A stretch of 64,000 bases of DNA from Puccinia triticina (lineage: Eukaryota; Basidiomycota; Pucciniomycetes; Pucciniales; Pucciniaceae), in the NCBI RefSeq assembly GCF_026914185.1, contig NC_070568.1, positions 186,001 through 250,000 on the forward strand, in the 5' to 3' direction. This document shows positions 21,131 through 32,914 of this stretch, in pieces (the stretch's first letter is position 1; each line of letters opens with the position of its first letter). Below the pieces are notes generated by a model. That model was not told the DNA's origin and made no database searches. It saw only the letters and a list, made by a program, of their open reading frames with translations. The position numbers and the translations under genes were made by a program.

Positions 21131-21998
21131 TGAGAGGAAAAGGGAGATTAAGAGTGAAACTAATAGAAATAAGAAAGAAACACAGCAAATTTTCATTTTG
21201 GCATACGGGATACCATAAAGCATACCACACCGGACTTGTCACTCTCTTCAAAGTGATTGTACTATGTTGTTGCAGGGGAGACACCAAGCTTCCATGGGTG
21301 ATGGTTACTGCTAGGCCATCTGGAGGCCACACGCCCTTCAAACAGAGATGGGAACAAAGACAGTGGCCAAAAAGCCTGTTGAGAAGGGGCCCCTGAGCGA
21401 CTGATCCTCAACGTTGTAGGCCAAATTTTTGTGCTACATAGTTGTTTTGCCCCAACCAAAAAACCCAATTTTCATGCATTTCAAAACCCAAGTTTTTCAC
21501 CCCCTTTTGGTGGAAGTAAGAGTAAACACGGTGCCTTTTGCCATGGCACTGGGCAGACTAGTACTCCAAGTTTGTCTCACAGCTGGAAAGATAACCAGCC
21601 AAGCAGCAGGAACCATAACTTACAGTGTAAAAAAAGACCTTCTGACATTATTTTCTATATATTAACCAAGCCCCAAATGAAATAAGACTGGACATTATCA
21701 TGAGACCAAATTAGGATGAGAGAGAAAAATAGACCTTGAGCTCCAAAAAAATTGTATTTGATAAATTCTCTGTGTATACATACATCCATAATCAGGAAAA
21801 CTACCAATACAGTGTCAGACTCGTATAGATTCAAAGGAGTCGGTTCAAACAATTGTGATGGAACTCCAAAAGTAATAGTAGAAGACTAAAAAGCAAAGAA
21901 ATCAAAAGGCCAACGAGAAGGAAGTAAATGTAAGTTATTTTGGATAGGAACCGGTTGCTGCTTGTCGGCGATCATCTTCGGAAGAGCCGACGCCTGTC
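21131..21998. other. No gene supported
   Basis: Short ORFs here show no domain, no consistent splice pattern and no TIR pair that I could find. The right end is the 3' flank of P450 gene 1. Confidence 0.4.
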
Positions 21999-24676
21999 TT
22001 AGTTGTCACCATGGTAGGACTTGATGGTCACTATCATTGGCTGTGACATTGGCAGCGTAAGTGAGGGCTTATAATGGGGTGTCTGGTATAGATTAGATGA
22101 AGTGGAAAAGTCACCGATGATAGGTGATTTCTGGACCTGCTGTAGCCTGCATAATTTATCACCCGCGATGGTCAGTATACGGACCCAGGATAAAGAGCTT
22201 GATTGATTGATTTCTGGGTAAGATGCCTACCAGTCTGAGGCGAACTCGAGTTCAAAGTTATGGAAAACCTCCACGATCAGAGAGACACACTGAAAGATGG
22301 CAAAGTTCATACCCAAGCAAACCCTTGGACCTCCCTGTAAAGGTTGATAAGAGTATGGTTAATCTCTACGGGTTACACAGAATAAATACAAAGAGATAGG
22401 GTAAACTGACGTTGAAGGTGTGGAACTTGAACTGGCTGAACTGCTTGATATTTCCATTCTCATCGATCCATCTAGCCGGCCGAAACTCCAGGCAATCTTC
22501 TCCCCAAACCTCAGGATCTCGACCAATTGCCCAATCACTGCACATAGAGTCCCTCCAAAAAAGGATTAAAGAAAATCAGCTGGCAATTGGCTGCAATTAG
22601 AAGCAGCATTAAGGTGGCCGACCCACCTCCACCTAACAGCATCACCTGCCTCGATTACTGGCCCTCCGGGGATTCGATCTGCCTTGAGAGCGAATCTAAC
22701 ATTCTATGACCGCCCACCGCAAAAAGAGAGCCCATCCGGTTAAGATTTTGAAAATTTTTAACATGAGAAGACATGAAGAAACCCACTTTGGGTATACTTG
22801 GATGTAGCCTAAGAGTTTCCAGGACAACTGCATGCGCCCATTTGAATTCCTTGTTATTCGCATACGTGACCTGACCGGCTCTATCTTTACCGGTGATTTC
22901 ACTGGCTTCCTCCCTTATCTTAGCCACAAGATCCTTGTTCATCAGTAGGTGGTAAAACGCCCATGTAAGAGCTTCCCCAGTACTATCTCTGTGAGAAGAA
23001 TCCAAGCTGTCTCAGAAACGTTCCCCAGTTTATGGCCCCATAGTGCGGAAAGCTTCAGACTCACCGACCAGCAATAATGAGGTTCAAGAAGGCATCTTTC
23101 AACTCTTCCTGACCCAACTCACCACCCATCTCCTTGCGAATTTTGATGGAAAATCCCAGGAGATCGGTTGGGGTCTCGTGATACCTTTGGGCGTCTTGAT
23201 CATAGCTGGCCAGCCGTTCGTCGATTAACGAGGAGGCGTATTGGTGAAGAGTCTCACATGCAGACCTAATCTTCCTTCCTAAGCGTACATTAACTTTTTC
23301 GAAGACTTTCCAAAGAGTGATGATCGAAAATCGAAAGTCGAGCTGGTTTTGAGCGAAATCGAATGCATCAACAAACATGGAATCTGGCGAGGGGGCTGAA
23401 GGCCGGATCGAAGGAATATGAAGATGGTCGAGTTGACCCATATCTTTCCCCAAGCTGCAGTACGTTATACAGAGCACATAGTTATATATTTACATCACTC
23501 CTCGTCAATTTCGGCTGATGAAACGACTCACGTCGCGTATACAATGAAGTTCAATGTGAACTTGAACAGGAAGTCACAAAGATCCACTGTCGGCCGAACC
23601 TCGGAAGCAAGCTCCATGCCTTCGAGTAAGCTGTCAAGATTGACTCTGAGGGTCGGTGATATGCAAGCCTGTTTTTCTCAAAAGAAGTAAACAAAACATC
23701 TGTCAGCGCAAGATCGCTTCAATAACAATAGAGGGAAAAGAGGCACTTACCTTGAAAGCTTTGACAGTAAAAAGAGGTGCTAAAATTTGCCGACTGCTTT
23801 TCCATTGCGGGCCGTCAGTGACAAAGATGCCATTTCCAAAGACATCAGTCATTACCGAGTGGAAACGAGTACCCTTTGAAGGAATGGCGGATAGGTATCG
23901 TTAAATTGAGCGTGAATAATCAAGATAAATTTCCGGAGGGAGGCGATGACCAACACTTACCTTGACATAATTGTTAAAATTTGCTGGAATATACATTTTG
24001 TTGATTAGCGTTGTTTTGGCTCCAAAAAAGCGACAAGAAGCAGAAACACCTTCAGGACTTACTTTTCTGGATGTGCTCGAGCCATTCAGGCTTGCTGACA
24101 TCTACCAGCCTCAGCCCAGGCATCGTCACACTCCAGCCTGGTCCAAACCTCAAGTGTCTCTTCATCCCCAATTCGAGAGGATGTGAGAAATTCGAAATCA
24201 CTGCGGGAATCTAACATATTTAGGGATATTTTTAGATCAGCTAATGCTTTACCTCCCGAAGTCTCTCTCAGCCAGTCGATGGTTTGGGCCACACAGTTCG
24301 AATTTATTTTGATTTCATATAGGGCAGAAGTTGATGATCATTAGTGATTCACATACCTGTCCGATTCTGAGCAGAGAAAACGGGGAATACAAGGAGTAAT
24401 AAGTCTCGTCGTCCAATAAAAATCTGGAGAAGTAGATTGGTATCAGATTGTCACGTACATAGGCCATCCCGGGATGTCGGTGAACTTCGAGTCCTTTCTC
24501 TTGCTGGTTCCGATGGCTATGATAGGCTCATGGTAACGCGGAAAAGATAATAGAAAATGAGCTACCGATAAGCCGCAATAATCTCACTCAGAAGATTGAT
24601 GTAATCTGATCCCAGCCCAGCTTACCCCTGTTGTGGCTGCCCAGGTAGCGAAAATCATGTCAGCAAAATTGTTCAT
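21999..24676 (-). CDS. Cytochrome P450 monooxygenase 1 (CYP52/CYP63-like clan)
   Basis: This encodes an ER-anchored heme-thiolate monooxygenase. The minus-strand multi-exon gene was followed from a candidate ATG at 24676 to a stop at 21999-22001. In order: an IGTSKRKDSKFTDIPGWP segment after the anchor, a GPGWSVTMPGLRLVDVSKPEW segment, and FGNGIFVTDGPQWK (C-helix Trp-Lys). Then come the I-helix AGRDSTGEALTWAF (split by an intron), the K-helix ETLR, the PERF-like FRPARW, and the heme loop GGPRVCLGM (exon 22231-22334, cysteine ligand). The last exon (21999-22146) ends TLPMSQPMIVTIK. At least ten short GT-AG introns are needed. All key motifs are present in frame, so it looks functional; the borders of the first two small exons are unresolved. 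The substrate cannot be inferred. Gene 2 at 60734 is a paralogue. Confidence 0.85.
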
Positions 24677-26385
24677 GTGAGCGGAAAAACCGGTGGCACA
24701 CGTATAAGGTTAAAAAGCCAACGCACTATCTAAGAAGAAGGTACGTGAAGTATGCTATAGCGCATAGGGAGAAGTGTCCAACAAAATCAGAAGGCATCTC
24801 CTTAATTTGTGATATTATATTACGGCTTGATCTTTTTCAAATCTGCAAAAAGAGAATACATAGATCAGTACCCCAGATGCACAAGCGGTACTGCTGCAGC
24901 TCAAAGATTTCATGAAGGTTTGACGACTCGATCGCTTGATATTACTCCTCATCACAACACAACAATCCCAGCGACATGACGAGGTCTTTACGTACTGACC
25001 GATCACTGCGCGAGTTTTTGAGAGGAGGATCCTGATTTTGGTTAATCTGAGTTTTATATTCTAGCTAAGACTCCGATTGTCATCATTACATCCCAAAACT
25101 GCCTCCGTGCACCGGAGTTCGAAATGCCTCCGAAATAAATGCCAAGGACTCACCCTTTGAATTTCTTTCTTTGGAATTAATTCTGCGCTGCAAGTGAAGG
25201 CGTGTATAGAGCTCCAAGTTTTCGATTGAAGCCACAGGAAGAAACGACCTTGTTATAAGGAGAAGATGGAACAAAACACCAACATGGTCCTTGACTTTGC
25301 TTCCGTACGGCCTACAATTTACCATTATACAGCTGATGAAATGATGTCGGTGGCCTGAAGTGGGCTTTGTCACTTTGGTAACTTGTAAGACGGCTGACGT
25401 CTCGAAGAAACGCACTTTGACGCTCAGCCGCGCCGAAATGAAGCTTGGCTGAAGCTTCTTCGACTGTCTCAGAAGTGAAGTTTGGAAAGTTTGGAACCCA
25501 GCCACGGTTGAAACTTTTCCCCTATCGAGGATTCAAAACTTACAGCTCGCTGCCCGACGGGTGTTGAGGGGATTTCAACCAAAACTTCATGGTAAAGGCG
25601 CAGGCGGCTGATAGTGGAGGCACCCTGATCTCTGATATTTGGTGCCGAACCCACCCGCGTCCCGTCAAGTCACATCATAAACAGTTGCTGACGCATTAAA
25701 CAAGTTGGTATGTATGTACATAGGAGTGGTCAAACAGCATCAGGTAAGACCTTACAATTGTGGCCACGATTGTGACAGTTTTCGAAACCCTTCATGAAAC
25801 CGGGTCCTCCGCGGAGAGCCCGAGGACCTCAAGAACCTTGTGAACGCAAAAGCGGGCATTCTAGTGTCAAGTCCCGATACCAAGAGCTATATTATGCCCT
25901 GCACTGGCAGTGCACTGCTCTTGTAGATTGATTAAATATGTTGCTGCAGAAGCTGCTTACATACGCAGCCGCCCTGAAGTTTCTGTGTAATCCTGTGTAA
26001 TCTATGTATTGAGCTTTCAGAGCTGCGGGGGCCGTATCTCACTTTCTTATACGATACATTGTAGGCCATGAGCTCTGCAAAAGTTGCTTACGCAAATAAC
26101 AACTAGTGATCCATACTCTTTGACATTCATGTTGAGCTGTATGAATCTCAGCAGAATTCAACAAGAAACACTTCAAACTATGAAATCACCTTAATCTTAC
26201 ATCTTTCCTGGGCAGATGCTTCCAGGTTTATTCTGATGACTACAAGGCTCTGATCCGGACCTTGCACATCCGGAGGAATCCGGAAACTCCGCGGACCGGA
26301 TCAGTTTTTGGGATGGGCCGCTTGAAATCTGGTATCCAGCAGGGTTCCTCAGTTTACCCCAATGTAGAGGCTGCAATAGGCTAGT
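24677..26385. other. Upstream of P450 gene 1; no gene supported
   Basis: This holds the presumed P450 promoter and then about 1.5 kb without a supportable gene. Minus-strand frames at 25086-25505 and 25469-25654 abut a plausible gtaagt donor near 25543 but match nothing I recognise. They could be untranslated or unknown exons. Confidence 0.35.
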
Positions 26386-26571
26386 TCAAAGCTTGCAAAA
26401 AGCTTTGTTTTGACCTATTATGACCTCTTTCTCAATTTGGTGCTGGAAAGCAGGGGGTAGGGCCACATTAATTGTATTATGATTAGGACTCAATGAGGCC
26501 GCCGCCAGAGACCACATCAGAAGAAGGAAAACAATGAGAAATGGGTAATATGAAGAGCTAGTACTACTCAA
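26386..26571 (-). CDS. Possible small secreted-like ORF
   Basis: This 61-codon minus-strand frame begins with a short polar stretch, then LIVFLLLMWSLAAASLS, a good signal-peptide hydrophobic core with a small-residue cleavage site near residue 25. The remaining ~35 residues have no recognised motif and one Cys. It lies in repeat-like DNA without visible introns or context, so chance is quite possible. No function is proposed. Confidence 0.2.
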   Translation of the reverse strand: MSSTSSSYYPFLIVFLLLMWSLAAASLSPNHNTINVALPPAFQHQIEKEVIIGQNKAFCKL

Positions 26572-27370
26572 TGTTGGCGGTATTGCAAGTGCTGATCACA
26601 TCATTATCAATCCAGTTCTGTAAACTAAGGATGTCATTGAGCAAGTTGGGTTGGGTACCAGGTATTGCAACATGAGATCCAGAATGCCAAACCAACCTTT
26701 CAGACTCATTATTTGATCAAGGAGATGATGAGGAAGAAATGATGAAAGAAGAGCTTGGGTATTTTGAATGATATCTTGAGGGTGGTCAACAAGATGGATT
26801 GCTCTGACTCAATGCTTGAATTACAATGACGCCAGAGACCATAAAAACTAGAAAGCAATTTCACACTTGTGACAGGCAGATATAACTGAGAAAATAAACA
26901 TCTCAGCTATAGTAAACATTAATAAACACAATTGAGAAACTACATTTCTCAAACACAAAATTATTTTGCTAGATCTACACGTCTAGTCTCAGTAGAATTA
27001 AGAGCTAAAACACTTAATTAATAGGGGGGTTCACAATATAATTTCAAAAAAACTGTCCACATTTGGGTGTTCCTTGGAAATCAAAACAACTTTCATTTTT
27101 TATCTTTTCTTCTGCTTGCGGTGTAATTACATAAATGTCTTTTTCATCTTTCTTGTTGACCCCCTAGAAAAAAATGGAGCTTCAGTGATCATCCTTGTCC
27201 CTCAAAAATTAAAAAATGATGTGCCAAAAATTATAGCACCCTCATCCTTTGTCTTGGTTGTTCAAAGTCTTTTTTACGCTCAATCAAGATGGCTTTGAAA
27301 GGTTCAAATAATGAGTTGAGATCCCTTGAAGCTCAGACCTTGAAACATTGATCCCTACACCACATGAAAC
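26572..27370. other. AT-rich DNA, no gene supported
   Basis: No TIR pair, LTR signal or protein motif was found. Plus-strand short frames here are low-complexity Phe/Leu-rich and not convincing. Confidence 0.35.
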
Positions 27371-27377
27371 ACCCAAC

Positions 27378-27525
27378 TTGACAATCAAGAAGAGCTGGGT
27401 CTGGCAGTACTTCAAGACAGTGACGGTCAATGACATTGTTTACAATATCTGCTGGATAAACTCCAGCCCTGGAAGTACTGACATTTTCCTCTCAAAACTA
27501 GCAGTGTGGTATACAGAAATGTGAA
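27378..27525 (+). pseudogene. BED-type zinc-finger relic of a hAT transposase
   Basis: One plus-strand frame reads KKSWVWQYFKTVTVNDIVYN then ICWINSSPGSTDIF. The SWVWxYF ... YNIC start is how BED zinc fingers of rust hAT transposases usually begin, but the second Cys of the finger has become Trp and no catalytic core follows. It is therefore called a decayed fragment. Confidence 0.4.
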
Positions 27526-27900
27526 AAATCATTTTTTTTTCCTGTTTTTACTCATACCAGGCCTCAAGATACCACCAAACACCACAGGAGTTTGCTCAGC
27601 CCTTGCATATTGCAAGTGCCATCACCCCTCTCTTTAGGAACCCCATAAGGTCTCTTGCAGAACTTGACCCCCAAGTTCTGCGTAATTTTGTGCTGAAATC
27701 CAAGTTTATTAAAGACAGGGAAACACAAAACCAAAGATCAAGGGTTTCCCCCACAATTCCCACAAATTACAAAAAAAAAGTCAAGGGTTCCTCCTATTCT
27801 GTCACAAGAAAAAAAGTATGGGCCTATCCAACAAATAAAATTGACACAAAATAGTGGCAGCAAACACAAAAAAATCAAAAAACCAACAGAGACGCCCCAC
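27526..27900. other. Repeat-like DNA, no gene supported
   Basis: An 83-codon plus frame (27603-27854) is Lys/Ser/Thr-rich with A-homopolymers and no domain. It may belong to the same decayed hAT copy as the preceding fragment. Confidence 0.3.
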
Positions 27901-28300
27901 TACCCATCCCTGTCTAGCGGGGTTAAAATTAAAAAGTAGTTGGAAGATGACCCCCAGCGCGCCGCAAGGGCATTATGCAAAGGGGGGGGGGGGCACCAAA
28001 TAAGCCCCCCAAACTGCGCAAATGCAACAGCGGAGGGGCATGAGCAGAACCCCTGGCTGGAAGTGCAGCACAGCGGTTTGACTGAGGAACAATCTCCCCG
28101 CACACCAGCCCACCTTTTATAGACAATCTGGCCTCGCCTCAAGCACGACACCGCAATCTGTCATCACCGCGCCCCATCCCAACCCACACTATTTTCAAGG
28201 CAATAATCACCGCGCCACCGCTCACAAGCCAAGAGTAACCTCCCCCTTTCACAATGGTCCTAACCAGGTAAGGGACCAGTTACCACTCTCATGGACACCA
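27900..28300 (-). repeat. LTR-like fragment with minus-strand TATA box
   Basis: On the minus strand CCAGATTGTCTATAAAAGGTGGGC lies near 28108-28132. The AGATTGTCTATA block also precedes the TATATAAA box in the LTR-like insert at about 6440. Edges are not determined. Confidence 0.35.
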
Positions 28301-29460
28301 GCTACCAGCCCACACGCCCATCACAACCATGTGCTTCCTCGCCTCTGCCATGCCACTCTGCATCCGCCCGTCTCTTGCTCCTCACTTGTTCACTGATTGC
28401 AACCAATCTCGGCCGGCTCCAGCTCGACGGATTTGTCTATTGCAAGCTCCCCCATCCACAATCAAATCATTCCCCGCATTTTTTGACCAACCATTGTCTC
28501 CCAGAAGCCAATTGACTGCTTTCCTGGCTGCGGAGCATCATCTCAATGTGTCAAAATCTCCAAGGACTCCAGGGAACTTTGGGCTATTTGGCCCAACCCC
28601 CTTCACTTTGAATCATCTTTGGAAGGAACTTTGGGGAGAGGGCTTGGGATCATTATCAATGGTGAGTTGGCCCCAGAGCTCCAGTGTATGTGCATATTCA
28701 AGCTTACTTTTCTTTCAGCTGATTTGTGGTAGCGTTGTCCGCCAGTCTTGTCTGCTCGACAATGCCAACCCAGCGATGAGGACAAGGGCTCAGCGTGCAT
28801 CTGATACACGGCAGAAACAGGTGTCCGCGGAGCCGTGTTGCTTAGAAAGCCATGTGGATTACGGGTTCGCGTGGATCCGGGACATGGAGGCCACCCAGAC
28901 GGCAGCGCTCGCAGCCCCCATCAGCGCAAAGGAGGATCCAGATAACCTATCGATATACGCAGGAATCATGTGCAAATAACGCGCCAAGCTGTAATTACAT
29001 AGCGAGTGAAGGTTGGATAAGCGGCTTCGGGCGCGCCGAGAGCCTTAAGAACGTCTCGTTCGCCGAGGCGACATTCACAGCCCGGCTGGTGAATGTCAAA
29101 GCAAAGGTCGAGACCTTTGCAAAGTTTTTCGCCTTCCAACTTGCCAACCTCGACGGCTTCTCCTCATGGCAACGAATCCAAATATCCTTCAAAGATTGTG
29201 GGACCCCATCGCGATCTTTGCACTGGCCAATGACTCCTATCATGATTGGACAAGTTTGTCCCCCCTCCTCTCTCTCCTTGTTAGATATTCTTACGGAAAT
29301 GAAGGCTGTGATTGTGGATTGTACTACCAAGCCAACAACATCAAGAAGATCAAAACAAGCATGCCAACGCTTATCAATGGCACTGATGTCTTCCATGGCC
29401 CCTTTTCAGACATGTAAGCGGAGGGCTGGAGGGCCCAACTGTGAGCCTGAGTCTCTATAG
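28301..29460 (+). other. Coding-like stretch of unknown identity
   Basis: Overlapping plus-strand frames of 216 and 202 codons (28329-28979, 28852-29460) and an 83-codon frame (29166-29417, NPNILQRLWDPIAIFALAND) suggest former coding sequence. A candidate intron end, CTTTTCTTTCAG, lies near 28720. I recognise no domain. It may be a decayed gene or repeat. Confidence 0.25.
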
Positions 29461-31560
29461 TGCCAACAGGACACAAGAAAAAGGGGGGGGGCAATATTTG
29501 GATTTCTTGGGATAAAGAAAATACAAATGAACAAGAGAGAGACAAAGAGAGAGAGAAACTGAGCAGATTCAAGATAAGCAGATATTCAAGGTTATTCTGG
29601 TGGGTACTAACTTCCATTGGCAATTCTACCTCTTTAAGGGAGTGCTGCCAAGCTGTGCTAGAGAGTGCAACAGCCTCCTCTCACCAAAGAAACGTGGAGG
29701 GCTCCTGGATTAGACAAGTTTAATCCAGCCACAATTTTTTAGCTTCCTTCTGGATAATCAAGGTTCAGGAAACCTATGTGGTTTGTTTCTTCCAAAAACC
29801 ACAGAAAAAGAAGGATATGATGCAGCAGAATCCTTTGGTTGATGATTTCAAGATAGGTGCAGACCTATGATCAAAGATTGGGCAAAAGCAAGCAGAAGGA
29901 GAGAGGAATCAAGAGACACAGAGTTCTACCTCTGAGATAGTCAAGGTTCAGTGAAAGAGTGATACTTACTGTCAATATCCTAGGTGCCTGTGACGGTAGG
30001 TATACTGGGAGCATGGTATCCTCTTTGGTGATGATCCTGGGCTATCTGGGGGTGTGGTTCTGGTTGTCTGATTTCTCTCAATCCTCCTCAGGCAAGGGAG
30101 ATCCTGACTTCAAAAATTTTCACAGTTTGCTTACATAATTACACATGTAAGAATGGTTGGCGCACCTGGTAGCGCTGCCACGTCAAAACTGCGCATGCGC
30201 GCCATAACTCTTGTCAGCCTGTAGGTAACTAACCGTGTCTGAGAGGGTTGTTACTAGCAAGATGATAGTGTAATTTGCCAAGGATGGGCCAATGGGTTCG
30301 TGGTAAGACCTGTAAAAGGTTTCACTCTATCAGTAATCTTGACTGAGAGGCTTGCTCAATTAAGGCGCATCCAGATCAACACAGGGTGTTGATAGGCATC
30401 CAAGTAATAACTCAACTTGGGTTCGTGGTTTTACCTACAGAAAGGTAAGGGTAATCAAGAGTTGAGAGTATTCCTGAATTGAATGATGGTTGAGAATGAA
30501 GGCACTGTTTAACTATGTATGTGTTAAACCTTGCTATAATATATTCTGAGGGATAAACAGTCCTGAGGGGCGTGTTTATATAGAGGGGAAAGAGCAGAAG
30601 GGAATATGAGGCGCTTGGAGGCGCTTCAGAACCAGGGGGGAACTGGAAGCGCTCAAGGGAAGCAGATCCTCATGAGGATCAACATTGGAAATGATCAGGG
30701 CAGTGTAATGATCAGTACTGATCCTGGATCAGTAGCTGTGCACACTAGCTGATCATAACCAATCATGGATTCCATTCAGTGCTCTTTGAATTGGATTACA
30801 TCATGTATTGTTTATGTAATTATATCATAACCAATATATTATGTAAATGGGGACTGAGGCGTAACAGGGGATAAATGAGTGATACCTGTCTTGGGGTATT
30901 TCACGTGTACAGTAATATTACAATGTATTGTAATCTTACTGTTGCACGTAACTTAACTCTCATAACAACAGTACATTATGGTAACTGTATTTAACTATGG
31001 TTATCTGTAATGTAATGTATAACAGGAGTACATTCTTAAGCTTGTGTCAAATGATATACATATGTAATAAAGGTGTAAAAGGAATGTACTATATGTAATG
31101 TGAACAATTGCAGGTACTTGGTACGTGTAAGGTACTGTGACACGTACTCTGTGGCTGACAACTCTCATTGAGTTGGGGGACTCAATTGTAATTCATTGTG
31201 TTGCGGGACTCAATCACAATTCATTGAGTTGCGGGACTCAATTGTAATTCATTGAGTTGCAGGACCCTATTGGAGGAAATTAGAGCTTGCAGATCAACTT
31301 TTAGTTTAGAGTTATCTTGCTCAAATAATTTGAGATGTAGAAAAGGCAGACTTTTAGGTTAGCTGCGCTGACTCTAAGGCTGACACAAGAACTTAGGGAA
31401 TGAGTAGAGTTACAAAGAAATGATAAGTTGTAACTAGGGTGAAAATTGCATGAGAAAACAGAATATGAAGTCTAAACAAGGTTATCTCTTAAGATGGAAA
31501 AGATATGAAGTAATTCATATGTAAAAAGGTAGAAAAGGCAGCTTTTAGGTCAGTTGTGTT
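29461..31560 (-). repeat. LTR-like region with minus-strand TATA box
   Basis: This non-coding block begins near TGTGACGGTAGG (29989), and has a minus-strand TATATAAACACGCCCC box near 30566-30582. It ends in AT-rich DNA with a short tandem palindrome array. Two phrases, AAAGGCAG-CTTTTAGGT and GACTCTAAGGCTGACAC, occur twice (about 31335-31385 and 31531-31583). It resembles a large LTR, but the ends and target duplication were not found. Confidence 0.4.
31165..31272. repeat. 28-bp tandem repeat made of short palindromes, about 3.9 copies
   Basis: Units start at 31165, 31193, 31221 and 31249 (last one partial and diverged). Each contains ATTGAGTTG-GGGG-ACTCAAT, which can pair with itself, so the array can form a row of small hairpins. 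Confidence 0.9.
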
Positions 31561-32676
31561 GACTCTAAGGCTGACACCAACTGAGCGGTATCTGGCCTGC
31601 GGGGGTTTTTTCTTCTTTTTTTTGCAAACCGGTGCAGGCAATGGTCCGGGTGGAGGGTGTCTATTGGATATTCAAGGAAGATCTACATAGAGTGGCTGCT
31701 TTTTGCTTTCCTTGACGTTGTGGAACTCCGACAGGTGCTGGGCTGTCGGCAGTTACTGGAAGGGAGAGTGCGCTGTGCGCTGCCTTTGCGGTGGTCCAGA
31801 AAAGAGATGTAGGGGAATCGAGATAGCGAAAGTTGGAGGGGGGATTTGTTGAGAGACAATGAGGTGTAGATTCCCGTTGGCGGTAGTTTGTTGTTGAGGA
31901 TCTGAAGAGGAAAGGAGTCTGGAAAAGAGGGCCGGAAGATGTGATCTAAAGAAGGGATTTGGGGAAATGGGACTCAAGGTGCTGAGAGTTTGAACTCAGA
32001 AGACACGTGGACTCAGAGAGGGATCAATAAGATTAAGATTCTGGATGGATGATCTGAAAGGCCAAAAGAAAAGGGTTCAGACAAAGTCCATGCTGCCCCA
32101 TCATCTGAGTTTGAGCTGAACTTGGACTCTGGGGACTGTGACATGTATGGACAGGTCATCATACACCATGCGCCCAACAACAAAACAAGAAGGAAAAGAA
32201 AACAACACAAAAACAAAGAAAACCCACAACAACACACCAACCCACCACATACATCTCCATCCAAAAGTGTGCATATAAGAAAAGAGAAAAGACAAACAAA
32301 ACAAACCAAGAAAGAGAAGGAAGAGACAAAACAGACAAAAAGAAGGGAAAGAGGGGGGGAGAAGATCCTGAAACGCCTTGAGGATCTTGAGGACTGAGTT
32401 CTTGAGACTGGGGGATGAAAGCTGAATATCTTGAGGACTGGATACACTCCGCGCGCTGCTGATTTGATCTGAATCACCGCCTGTACCATTTGGTGCACCA
32501 CAACATGCTGCTGGCGCTGCGGCTGGCTGGGAAGGAAATCATGATCCATAACAGCTGAAAGAGTTTATGTACCCATTGATGTATCAGTTGAAACTCAAAG
32601 TTTTCAAATCTTGTACTATTCATCCTTTCTTTTGCCTTTCAATCCAAAGATCTCCCTCAAAACCCTATATTTCTTT
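31561..32676. other. Low-complexity purine/pyrimidine DNA, no gene supported
   Basis: Strand-biased AAG/GAAA tracts (32180-32370) give a long minus-strand Phe/Leu/Ser/Cys frame (32013-32549) that looks compositional rather than coding. Confidence 0.4.
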
Positions 32677-32768
32677 GGATTTACTTCGCACACGGCGGAA
32701 AACTCGTTGCGCACGGAAATTCCGGTCAATCTGACGTCGTCTCCCAGGGAGCCCCCCTCCGTGCGCAC
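32677..32768. repeat. Left TIR of the MULE
   Basis: It pairs with 36634-36725 in inverted orientation, with only a few differences over 92 bp. Confidence 0.92.
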
Positions 32769-32914
32769 CAGAAGCTCCCCCAAAAAACACTTTGCACACG
32801 GGTTCCCCTGTGACAATTTCCAGTGTGTGCAGATGATCATGTCCCCTGTAGTAGATCCAATCTTTTTATCACTAACTTCATAAACAAATCCAAAGACAGC
32901 CATCCCACCCAAAA

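Noticed and set aside
31165..31272. Considered as a CRISPR array
   Set aside because: Repeats are directly adjacent without unique spacers, and the genome is eukaryotic.
32013..32549. 178-codon minus-strand frame rich in Phe, Leu, Ser, Cys
   Set aside because: It is the complement of an A/G-rich low-complexity tract; the composition explains the open frame.
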